Below, piece after piece: positions 1 through 5,005 of a stretch of DNA of 5,005 nucleotides. The position numbers and the translations under genes are program-made. This stretch comes from Desulfatitalea sp. (GTDB lineage: Bacteria > Desulfobacterota > Desulfobacteria > Desulfobacterales > Desulfosarcinaceae). Within the stretch, counting starts at the first letter, position 1. Every line of letters begins with the position of its first letter. Below the pieces are notes generated by a model that saw nothing but the letters and a program-made list of their open reading frames with translations, had not been told where the DNA came from and made no database searches. The stretch lies in assembly GCA_013041835.1 (NCBI GenBank), contig JABDRH010000513.1:1-5005 (forward strand), written 5' to 3'.

Positions 1-352
1 GGGCATTGGACATCTGAACGCCCAGCGGGCCGGTGTACTGTCGGGCGGGGAACGGCGCCGACTGGAAATCAGCCGGGCCTTGGCCACCGACCCGGTGTTC
101 ATCCTGCTCGATGAACCATTTGCCGGGATTGACCCGCTGGCCGTAGCGGACATCAAGAAAATCATCGGGCATCTCAAAAAACGCGGCATCGGCATCTTGA
201 TCTCGGATCACAATGTAAGGGAAACTCTGGAGGCGTGCGACGAAGCATACATTCTGGCGGAAGGCGAGGTGATTGAAGCAGGCCCGCCGGAGGCAATCGC
301 CGCCAGCCAGATCGCGCGACGCATCTATTTGGGCGACGAATTTAGGTTATAA
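1..352 (+). CDS. lptB: LptB, LPS export ABC transporter ATP-binding protein (C-terminal part)
   Basis: The reading frame is open from the left edge of the window (codons in frame from base 2) to a TAA at 350-352, giving the last 116 residues; the start and the Walker A motif lie upstream. LptB is the cytoplasmic ATPase that, with LptF and LptG, powers lipopolysaccharide extraction from the inner membrane. Visible motifs, in order: the ABC signature [15 protein letters not shown] (about bases 38-82), Walker B with catalytic Glu in [12 protein letters not shown] (about 101-136), the H-loop in [11 protein letters not shown], and the family-typical C-terminus [11 protein letters not shown]. The NVRETL and final FRL segments are specific for LptB rather than for amino-acid transporters such as LivF/LivG. 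The ATG at 80 is internal and would remove the signature motif, so it is not the real start. The stop is one base from the rpoN start, indicating one operon. Confidence 0.96.
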   Translation, partial: GIGHLNAQRAGVLSGGERRRLEISRALATDPVFILLDEPFAGIDPLAVADIKKIIGHLKKRGIGILISDHNVRETLEACDEAYILAEGEVIEAGPPEAIAASQIARRIYLGDEFRL

Positions 353-353
353 C

Positions 354-1790
354 ATGGCGATTGAACTGCGACAGCAACTTAAACTGACCCAGCAGCTGAT
401 CATGACGCCCCAGCTGCAGATGGCGATCAAACTGCTTCAGTTGTCACGCCTGGAGCTCATGGATGCCATCCGCCAGGAGTTGGAAGAGAACCCCACCCTT
501 GAGGAAACCCAGGAGACTGTCTCAAAGGATCAGTTGGCCGAGGAAAATCCAGAAGGCGTCCAACTGACCGAACGGCCCAAAGAGGTCACCATCGATGAAA
601 AAATTCCCAGTGACATCGATTGGAGCAACTACATCGATGAATACAACGCCCCGGGCCGCGTGCGGCACGAGACCGAAGACCGCGACACGCCCCAGTACGA
701 AGCCTTCATCTCCCATAAGGAATCATTGAGCGATCACCTGCTGTGGCAGTTGCTCATGGCCTCTCCCAGCGAAGAAGAAAAAAAGATCGGCAGCCTGATT
801 ATCGGGAACCTGGACAAGGACGGCTACCTGCAAACCAACGCCGAGGATTTGGCCCAGCAGGCCGAAGTCACGCCCGACGACATCGAAGAGGTGCTCTTTC
901 TCCTGCAAAGCTTCGATCCCATCGGCGTCTGCGCCCGGGACCTGAAAGAGTGCCTGTTGCTGCAGGCGCGCAACCTGGGGCTACAAAACACCCTGGTCAC
1001 CCAGATCATCAGCGACCACATCAATCACCTGGAAAACAAGAACTACAAAGCCATCTGCCGCGCTCTTAAGGTGACCTTGAACGAAGTGATCTCCGCCGTC
1101 GAGATCATCACCAACATGGAGCCCAAACCCGGCCGGGAATTCAGCGAGGACGAACCCCAATACATCACCCCGGATATCTACGTTTACAAGACCGAGGACG
1201 ACTACGCCATCGTGATCAACGATGACGGCCTGCCCAAACTGAAGGTGAATGCCTTCTACAAGCAGGCCATCACCCGGGACAAGGAGGTGGGCGGCAACGC
1301 GCGCAACTACATTCAGGACAAGTTACGTTCAGCCGCCTGGTTGATTCGCAGCATCCACCAGCGGCAAAAAACCATCTACAAAGTGATGGAAAGCATCCTC
1401 AAATTTCAAAAGGAGTTCTTCAATAGCGGCATCACCCATTTAAAGCCCATGGTGCTCAGGGATGTGGCCGAGGATATCGGCATGCACGAATCGACCATCA
1501 GCCGGGTGACAACCAACAAGTATGCTTATACGCCGCAAGGCATTTTCGAACTGAAGTACTTCTTCAATAGCTCTATAAAACGGGTTCATGGCGAAGCCAT
1601 CGCATCCGCCAGCGTGCAGGCCAAGATCAAACAGTTGATCGAATCCGAAGACTCCCGCAAACCCTATTCCGACAGTAAAATGGCGGAGCTGCTCAAGGCG
1701 CAAAACATCGACATCGCAAGACGAACCGTGGCCAAGTATCGTGAAATGATGGGTGTCTTGCCGTCAAGCAAACGCAAACGGTTTTCTTGA
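354..1790 (+). CDS. rpoN: RNA polymerase sigma-54 factor RpoN
   Basis: This 478-residue protein has the normal length for sigma-54 (about 477 in E. coli). It directs RNA polymerase to -24/-12 promoters, which open only with an AAA+ activator. Region I (residues 1-50) is the Gln/Leu-rich activator-interacting segment (LRQQLKLTQQLIMTPQLQMA). An acidic, poorly conserved region II follows to about 118, then the core-binding domain with the DPIGVCARDL motif. The helix-turn-helix segment lies around 366-397 (MHESTISRVTTNKY from residue 377). The RpoN box ARRTVAKYRE is perfect at 455-464 (bases 1716-1745). I chose ATG 354 because MAIELRQQLKLTQQ is the conserved N-terminus; the frame is open upstream to 273, but that part overlaps lptB. 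The lptB stop is one base before the start, so translation is probably coupled; the only ribosome-binding hint is AGG at 344-346. No key residue appears missing. Confidence 0.98.
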   Translation: MAIELRQQLKLTQQLIMTPQLQMAIKLLQLSRLELMDAIRQELEENPTLEETQETVSKDQLAEENPEGVQLTERPKEVTIDEKIPSDIDWSNYIDEYNAPGRVRHETEDRDTPQYEAFISHKESLSDHLLWQLLMASPSEEEKKIGSLIIGNLDKDGYLQTNAEDLAQQAEVTPDDIEEVLFLLQSFDPIGVCARDLKECLLLQARNLGLQNTLVTQIISDHINHLENKNYKAICRALKVTLNEVISAVEIITNMEPKPGREFSEDEPQYITPDIYVYKTEDDYAIVINDDGLPKLKVNAFYKQAITRDKEVGGNARNYIQDKLRSAAWLIRSIHQRQKTIYKVMESILKFQKEFFNSGITHLKPMVLRDVAEDIGMHESTISRVTTNKYAYTPQGIFELKYFFNSSIKRVHGEAIASASVQAKIKQLIESEDSRKPYSDSKMAELLKAQNIDIARRTVAKYREMMGVLPSSKRKRFS

Positions 1791-1836
1791 TCAGTGCCCA
1801 TGAAAAAGTTGCAATCGGAACATCAAGTCATAGGTT

Positions 1837-1998
1837 TAAGGTCGCAGGCAAAAAAGAATTGCACCAGATTGCTTGTCTTTGCGCTCGTCCACGGCGTTCC
1901 ATCCACCGGCATCTATCCGGATGCACCGGCGGATGCGCCTTGTCGACGAGCCCAAATCCGGTGCAATCTGGTGCGATTCTTTTTTGCCTGCGACCTAA
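1837..1998. repeat. Long near-perfect inverted repeat, MITE-like element between rpoN and hpf
   Basis: The left arm 1839-1872 and right arm 1963-1996 are reverse complements at 33 of 34 positions; the one difference (T1860 against G1975) would still form a G-U pair in RNA. The 90 bases between them also fold back: 1883-1889 pairs with 1945-1951, 1893-1896 with 1936-1939, 1900-1904 with 1931-1935, 1906-1909 with 1926-1929, and the tip 1910-1913 with 1920-1923. The whole element is therefore one hairpin of about 158 nt with small bulges. TAA lies directly outside GGTCGC on the left (1837-1839) and directly outside GCGACC on the right (1996-1998), compatible with a 3-bp target duplication. It carries no credible protein; reading frames across it lack family similarity and are by-products of the palindrome. 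Possible identities are a non-autonomous transposable element, a REP-like repeat or a strong terminator. The structure is certain, the identity is not. Confidence 0.85.
1850..1985. terminator. Possible bidirectional intrinsic terminator formed by the long hairpin
   Basis: Within the long inverted repeat, the stem GCACCAGATTGC (1861-1872) / GCAATCTGGTGC (1963-1974) and everything inside it is followed on the + strand by GATTC and six T (1980-1985). It is preceded by six A (1850-1855), giving the same terminator-like layout on the - strand. Placed 60 to 200 bases after the rpoN stop, it could end the lptB-rpoN transcript and insulate hpf. Against this, the T tract itself pairs with the A tract in the outer stem and the hairpin is far longer than usual, so termination is an inference. 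Confidence 0.35.
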
Positions 1999-2002
1999 CG
2001 TG

Positions 2003-2026
2003 CCGGTGCGAACCAGAACACCGGTG
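2003..2026 (+). other. Small inverted repeat with CACCGGTG palindrome upstream of hpf
   Basis: CCGGTG at 2003-2008 can pair with CACCGG at 2019-2024 across a 10-nt loop, and 2019-2026 is itself the 8-bp palindrome CACCGGTG. It lies 45 to 68 bases before the hpf start, in the leader or promoter region. It could be an operator or a leader hairpin. No convincing -35/-10 or -24/-12 promoter was found next to it. Confidence 0.3.
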
Positions 2027-2054
2027 TGCGCCGGATCACAGGGACCCCTATCAT

Positions 2055-2062
2055 AAAGGAGG
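2055..2062 (+). promoter_or_regulatory. Ribosome binding site of hpf
   Basis: AAAGGAGG at 2055-2062 is a near-perfect Shine-Dalgarno sequence, 8 nt before ATG 2071. It decides the start over the in-frame GTG at 2026, which would add 15 residues not typical of HPF. Confidence 0.9.
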
Positions 2063-2070
2063 CATCGTCT

Positions 2071-2598
2071 ATGCAAACATCCGTTACCTTCAAGAACCTC
2101 GACCCCTCCGATCACCTTAGAGCCTATATCAGCGACAAACTGGACCGATTCGACAAATACTTGCATAATCCCGGCGAAGCCAACGTGGTGCTCTCGGTGG
2201 AGAAGTTCAGGCACATCGCTGAAGTCAACCTCGTAGGCGATCGCATGACCATCAACGGCAAGGAAGAAACCGAGGACATGTACTCGGCTATTGATATGGT
2301 GTTGGACAAATTGGAAAAACAAATCAAACGCAGCAAACAAAAGGTTCGCGAGCGGCGCACCGGCAAGGGCAAGAGCAAGGAGCCGCCCATGGGCGCGGCG
2401 CCCCTGGACGAAGAGGCCGTTGGTCGCGTGATGATAAAAAATATAGAATACAAACCCATGGATGTGGACGAAGCCATCATGCAAATGGATCTGGTGGACG
2501 ACAGCTTCCTGGTATTCACCAATGCCCGTTCCGACCGGGTTAACGTCTTATATCGCCGCAAAGACGGCAACTACGGCCTGATCCAGCCCAACCCATAA
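2071..2598 (+). CDS. hpf: Ribosome hibernation promoting factor, long form
   Basis: This 175-residue protein has the two-domain layout of long HPF (RaiA/YfiA superfamily). The S30AE ribosome-binding domain covers about residues 1-97 (start MQTSVTFKNLDPSDHLRAYI; LVGDRMTINGKEETEDMYSAI at about 54-74; a basic helix KQIKRSKQKVRERR at 83-96). A Lys/Pro-rich linker spans about 97-117. The C-terminal dimerization domain (118-175) contains KPMDVDEAIMQMDLV and the hallmark VLYRRKDGNYGLIQP. Long HPF binds the 30S decoding region and, through its C-terminal domain, pairs ribosomes into inactive 100S dimers in starvation or stationary phase. The short gamma-proteobacterial HPF encoded at the same place in E. 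coli lacks the second domain, so this protein likely acts without a separate RMF. It is separated from rpoN by the long hairpin and followed 40 bases later by ptsN, suggesting a transcription unit starting at hpf or read-through from rpoN. Confidence 0.95.
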   Translation: MQTSVTFKNLDPSDHLRAYISDKLDRFDKYLHNPGEANVVLSVEKFRHIAEVNLVGDRMTINGKEETEDMYSAIDMVLDKLEKQIKRSKQKVRERRTGKGKSKEPPMGAAPLDEEAVGRVMIKNIEYKPMDVDEAIMQMDLVDDSFLVFTNARSDRVNVLYRRKDGNYGLIQPNP

Positions 2599-2638
2599 AA
2601 GCCGTTACGACCGGCGGAAAAAAATGCGGTGACCCGGA

Positions 2639-3097
2639 ATGAAAATTCTTGATGTCCTGAACGAGCAAGCAGTTCTTGTCGACCTGAAGTCAAATGATAA
2701 AAAAGGCGTATTGGATGAACTGGTGGCGCCCGTAGCCCGGATGACGGGCACGGGCCCTGAAGCGTTGGTCAAGGTGCTCATGGAGCGTGAACGGCTGGGC
2801 AGCACGGGTATCGGCGGCGGCATCGGCATTCCCCACGGCAAGCTCCAAGCCCTGAACGACTTGATCCTGGGCTTCGGCCTGAGCCGTAGCGGTGTGGATT
2901 TCGAATCCATGGACGGACGTCCGACCTACATCTTTTTTTTATTGCTCGTCCCGGAGAGTTCCGCCGGCCTTCACTTAAAGTTGCTGGCTCAAATTTCACG
3001 CCTGCTGAAAAACGAGGACTTCAAGGCCCAACTCATGCAGGCAACGAACGCCCAAGAGGTATTGCGCATTATCAGTGAAAAGGATGAGGAGATTTGA
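2639..3097 (+). CDS. ptsN: Nitrogen-PTS EIIA component PtsN (EIIA-Ntr)
   Basis: This 152-residue single-domain protein belongs to the fructose/mannitol-type EIIA family (PTS_EIIA_2). The phosphorylatable histidine is His66 in the motif GIGIPHGKL (61-69), preceded by the typical MERERLGSTG segment (48-57). PtsN is the terminal phosphoacceptor of the EI-Ntr/NPr/EIIA-Ntr relay; in studied bacteria it regulates potassium transport, sigma-54-linked functions and metabolism by protein contact, not by carrying sugar. No EIIB or EIIC domain is fused. The start ATG 2639 fits the family N-terminus; an in-frame ATG at 2624 runs into a TGA two codons later. The ribosome-binding site is weak (CCGGA directly before the ATG). 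A run of eight T (2933-2940) lies in the codons for IFFLLLV. No phosphotransfer partner (EI, HPr or NPr) is visible in the window. Confidence 0.95.
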   Translation: MKILDVLNEQAVLVDLKSNDKKGVLDELVAPVARMTGTGPEALVKVLMERERLGSTGIGGGIGIPHGKLQALNDLILGFGLSRSGVDFESMDGRPTYIFFLLLVPESSAGLHLKLLAQISRLLKNEDFKAQLMQATNAQEVLRIISEKDEEI

Positions 3098-3138
3098 GGG
3101 CCTCGGCCCTGAACCCTACAGGCGATTAGGCCAATTCA

Positions 3139-4011
3139 ATGAAAAAACAACCCATCATCATCGTCACCGGCCACTCCGGCTCAGGAAAAAGCACGGCCCT
3201 GGCCACCTTCGAAGATGCTGGGTTTTATTGCATCGACAACCTTCCAGTGACCCTGGTGGCTGACTTCATGGCGCAATCCCAGCCGCCCACGGACAGCGCC
3301 CCCATTGCCGGCTGGGCCTTTGGCATGGATCTGCGCGACAAGCGCTTCCTGACGCATCACCCGACCTTGGTGGACAATCTGAAGCGTGGCGGCCACAAGG
3401 TGGTCACCGTTTTTCTGGACGCCGATGAACAAGTCCTGTTGCGGCGGTACAATCAGACGCGACGGCATCATCCCATGGGCCGTTGCGACAGCCTGCTGGA
3501 GGCCATTCAGGCGGAAAAACAGCAGATGCAACCGCTGCTGAAAAAGGCCGACCATGTCATCGACACCTCCGGTTTCAGTGTACATGAACTCAAATTCGCC
3601 ATCCTGAATATCGCCCAGCGATACACGGCCGTATCGGGCATGGCCATCAACGTCGTCTCATTCGGCTTCAAATACGGCAAACCGTTCGAAGCCGACTTGC
3701 TCATGGATGTGCGCTTTCTCAAAAATCCCTATTTCGTGACTGAACTCAAACTCCTGGACGGCGAGGACCCGAAAATTAAGGATTTTGTCGCCAACGATCC
3801 GGAAACACGCCGTTTCCTGGACAATTACATGGCACTGCTCAGCCATGTGGTGCCGCTATACGAAAAGGAGGGCAAAGCCTACCTGACCATCGCCATCGGA
3901 TGTACGGGTGGCCGCCATCGTTCCGTGGTGGTGGCCCGTGAGATCTATGATCATCTCCGGTGCTCCCACGCAACCGTCCGACTGATTCATCGCGATATCA
4001 ACCTGAATTAG
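3139..4011 (+). CDS. rapZ: RapZ/YvcJ family nucleotide-binding protein
   Basis: The protein has 290 residues (E. coli RapZ 284). The N-terminal P-loop domain shows Walker A GHSGSGKS at 11-18, the family motif CIDNLP at 31-36, a Walker-B-like strand VVTVFLDAD at 88-96 and NQTRRHHP at 105-112. The C-terminal domain carries VSFGFKYG (173-180), DVRFLKNP (190-197) and the conserved GCTGGRHRSV (254-263). In E. coli RapZ is an RNA-binding adaptor that presents the sRNA GlmZ to RNase E and so controls glucosamine-6-phosphate synthase; in Gram-positives the homologue YvcJ binds and hydrolyses ATP/GTP. The tail here ends VRLIHRDINLN and lacks the lysine-rich cluster used for GlmZ binding in E. coli, so the sRNA role should not be assumed. 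A TTAGG at 3126-3130, 8 nt upstream, may serve as ribosome-binding site. Its place after ptsN follows the conserved rpoN cluster. Confidence 0.95.
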   Translation: MKKQPIIIVTGHSGSGKSTALATFEDAGFYCIDNLPVTLVADFMAQSQPPTDSAPIAGWAFGMDLRDKRFLTHHPTLVDNLKRGGHKVVTVFLDADEQVLLRRYNQTRRHHPMGRCDSLLEAIQAEKQQMQPLLKKADHVIDTSGFSVHELKFAILNIAQRYTAVSGMAINVVSFGFKYGKPFEADLLMDVRFLKNPYFVTELKLLDGEDPKIKDFVANDPETRRFLDNYMALLSHVVPLYEKEGKAYLTIAIGCTGGRHRSVVVAREIYDHLRCSHATVRLIHRDINLN

Positions 4012-4141
4012 TGTCGACCCCAGGCAGCAGGCGACTTGACCTTCATTGCGTTTTGTGTCTTAACGCCGTTGCATCAAGCGACATGCGACCGCCGCCCGAT
4101 AACCGGCGACGGCTCGTTGAATCCATGCAAAGGATCATTTA
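4012..4141 (+). other. 130-bp spacer between rapZ and EIIA-Man
   Basis: No protein family, RNA gene or clear terminator is seen here. A weak 5-bp stem, CGCCG (4090-4094) / CGGCG (4104-4108) with a 9-nt loop, has no T tract after it. A 19-codon reading frame starts at ATG 4083 and ends at TAA 4140-4142, overlapping the next ATG by one base, but has no good ribosome-binding site. The spacer is longer than the other gaps downstream of hpf and could hold a promoter that I cannot identify. Confidence 0.4.
4129..4134 (+). promoter_or_regulatory. Ribosome binding site of EIIA-Man gene
   Basis: AAAGGA at 4129-4134 lies 7 nt before ATG 4142 and supports that start, which also gives the family-typical first strand MIGILIVSH. 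Confidence 0.75.
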
Positions 4142-4561
4142 ATGATAGGAATCTTAATCGTTAGCCACCGGCAGTTGGGGGATGCGTTAATCGACTGCGC
4201 CGAGTTCATCCTGGAAGAAAAGCCCGACGCCCTGGCCGCCATCTCCATCAACCTGCGTGAAAACGCCGCCGAGTTGAGGGCCAACATCGAAAAAGGCATC
4301 AAGCAGGTCGGCAACGGCGATGGGGTGCTGATCCTCACCGATATGTTCGGCGGCACACCTTCGAATCTGAGCTACGCCTTTTTGGAAGAGGGCCACATTG
4401 AAGTGATCTCGGGCGTTAACCTGCCCATGGTGATCAAGGCCATCGGCATGCGCGACAAAAAACCCCTCTCCGAACTGGCACAGTTTCTGGAAAGTTTCGG
4501 TAAGAAAAGCATCTCCCTGGCCAGCGGCATCTTGAAAGGCAACAAGCGCGGCCAGGAGTAA
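4142..4561 (+). CDS. PTS system mannose-family EIIA component (stand-alone)
   Basis: This 139-residue protein is a complete single EIIA domain of the mannose/fructose/sorbose family. The expected phosphorylated histidine is His9 in ILIVSHRQLGDAL, at the end of the first beta strand. The second signature, LILTDMFGGTPSN (63-75), contains Asp67, equivalent to the active-site Asp of ManX. The sequence ends after a helix rich in Lys (GILKGNKRGQE), with no EIIB domain attached and no EIIB/EIIC/EIID gene next to it in the window. In E. coli the gene after rapZ encodes NPr; here this EIIA occupies that place. A regulatory phosphoacceptor role is therefore plausible, though a mannose-type permease elsewhere in the genome cannot be excluded. 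The stop TAA (4559-4561) shares its last A with an ATG in the frame of the downstream gap gene. Confidence 0.93.
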   Translation: MIGILIVSHRQLGDALIDCAEFILEEKPDALAAISINLRENAAELRANIEKGIKQVGNGDGVLILTDMFGGTPSNLSYAFLEEGHIEVISGVNLPMVIKAIGMRDKKPLSELAQFLESFGKKSISLASGILKGNKRGQE

Positions 4562-4595
4562 TGATTCGTACAACCATTCAAGTTTCAACTAAAAA

Positions 4596-4601
4596 AGGAG
4601 G
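4596..4601 (+). promoter_or_regulatory. Ribosome binding site of gap
   Basis: AGGAGG at 4596-4601, within a run of A and G, lies 4 nt before ATG 4606. It decides for this start over the in-frame ATG at 4561, which would add 15 residues before the canonical MSTKIAINGFGRIGR. Confidence 0.85.
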
Positions 4602-4605
4602 AAAG

Positions 4606-5005
4606 ATGAGCACTAAAATTGCGATTAACGGTTTTGGCAGAATCGGCCGGCTCGTATTTAGAGCGGCCCAAAAACATCCGGATGTCGATGTGGTGGCCAT
4701 CAACGATCTCACTGACGCGTCCACCATGGCTCATCTGCTAAAATATGATTCGGTGCACGGCAACCTCGAAGCGGAGATCCGGGCCGAGGATAAGGCCATC
4801 GTCGTGGATGGCCGGCGCATTGCCTATACCGCCGTCAAAGACCCGGCCGAACTGCCTTGGCAATCCCTGGGCGTGAACATCGCCATGGAGTGCACCGGCT
4901 TGTTCAGGGACCGCGCCAACGCCTCCAAACACCTGACCGCCGGCGCCCGAAAGGTGATCATCTCCGCACCTGCCAAAGAGCCGGACGCCACCATTGTCAT
5001 GGGTG
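4606..5005 (+). CDS. gap: Type I glyceraldehyde-3-phosphate dehydrogenase (N-terminal part)
   Basis: The first 133 residues are present and the gene runs off the right edge. GAPDH catalyses reversible NAD-dependent phosphorylating oxidation of glyceraldehyde 3-phosphate to 1,3-bisphosphoglycerate in glycolysis and gluconeogenesis. The Rossmann motif INGFGRIGR is at residues 7-15. The segment AINDLTD has Asp34 after the second strand, the residue that favours NAD over NADP, so this looks like the NAD type rather than the NADP-linked GapB type. Further family motifs are LLKYDSVHG (44-52) and ECTGLF (95-100). The catalytic Cys region (SCTTN) lies beyond the window, so it cannot be checked. The gene starts 44 bases after the EIIA stop with no terminator seen between them, so co-transcription is possible. 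The frame is open upstream to an ATG at 4561. Confidence 0.96.
   Translation, partial: MSTKIAINGFGRIGRLVFRAAQKHPDVDVVAINDLTDASTMAHLLKYDSVHGNLEAEIRAEDKAIVVDGRRIAYTAVKDPAELPWQSLGVNIAMECTGLFRDRANASKHLTAGARKVIISAPAKEPDATIVMG

Noticed and set aside
1794..1813. Sequence around TTGCA after the rpoN stop, considered as a -24/-12 promoter
   Set aside because: The -12 half fits, but at the required distance the -24 position reads CA instead of GG.
2049..2054. TATCAT upstream of hpf, considered as a -10 box
   Set aside because: It almost touches the Shine-Dalgarno sequence, so the transcript start would fall on or after it, and no -35 element is seen at suitable spacing.
1787..2120. Two + strand frames (from 1787 and 1794) through the hairpin region
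   Set aside because: They read through the inverted repeat and into hpf in the wrong frame, show no family similarity, and lack a ribosome-binding site.
1828..2484. 218-residue open frame on the - strand across the rpoN-hpf gap and hpf
   Set aside because: It runs antisense through hpf, has no ribosome-binding support and no recognisable domain, and its upstream part is made of the palindromic hairpin.
2601..2615. GCCG/CGGC stem followed by an A run after hpf, considered as a terminator
   Set aside because: The stem is only 4 bp and is followed by A, not T, on the + strand; ptsN starts 24 bases later.
3097..3110. AGGGC-CTCG-GCCCT hairpin right after the ptsN stop, considered as a terminator
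   Set aside because: The stem has only 5 bp and no T tract follows, so at most it is a processing or spacing element between ptsN and rapZ.
4476..4490. TGGCACAGTTTCTGG inside the EIIA gene, considered as a sigma-54 promoter for gap
   Set aside because: The -24 half is perfect, but the -12 half is CTGG instead of TTGC, lacking the essential GC, and it lies within coding sequence.

Overview
The window is a conserved bacterial chromosomal block, all on the + strand, in the order lptB (C-terminal end only) - rpoN - [about 160-bp giant hairpin] - hpf - ptsN - rapZ - mannose-family EIIA - gap (N-terminal part only). The block lptB-rpoN-hpf-ptsN-rapZ is known from E. coli and other Proteobacteria, where NPr (ptsO) follows rapZ. 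Here a stand-alone EIIA of the mannose family takes that place and a glycolytic GAPDH gene follows. The moderately GC-rich sequence, the long-form HPF, the orphan EIIA-Man and the gene order suggest a delta-proteobacterial (Desulfobacterota-like) sulfate reducer or relative. That placement is inference from gene content; no 16S or other marker is present.

Layout: 1-352 is the LptB ATPase end (LPS export). One base later, at 354, rpoN (sigma-54) begins, so the two are almost certainly co-translated. The 280-bp gap 1791-2070 is the longest non-coding stretch. It is dominated by a nearly continuous inverted repeat (about 1839-1996) with 34-bp outer arms and a TAA at each end, which looks like a MITE-type element and/or a strong bidirectional terminator. 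From 2071 the genes hpf, ptsN and rapZ follow at about 40-bp spacing. A 130-bp spacer leads to the EIIA-Man gene (4142-4561). gap starts at 4606 behind a strong Shine-Dalgarno sequence and runs off the window.

Functionally this is an envelope, stress and nitrogen/carbon regulatory cluster: sigma-54, the nitrogen-PTS EIIA (PtsN), the RNase adaptor/ATPase-like RapZ, a ribosome-hibernation factor and a second EIIA without visible EIIB/EIIC partners, which suggests phosphorylation-based regulation rather than sugar uptake. I see no defence system, CRISPR, tRNA or phage gene. The coding genes look intact and ordinary. The most unusual object is the hairpin between rpoN and hpf.
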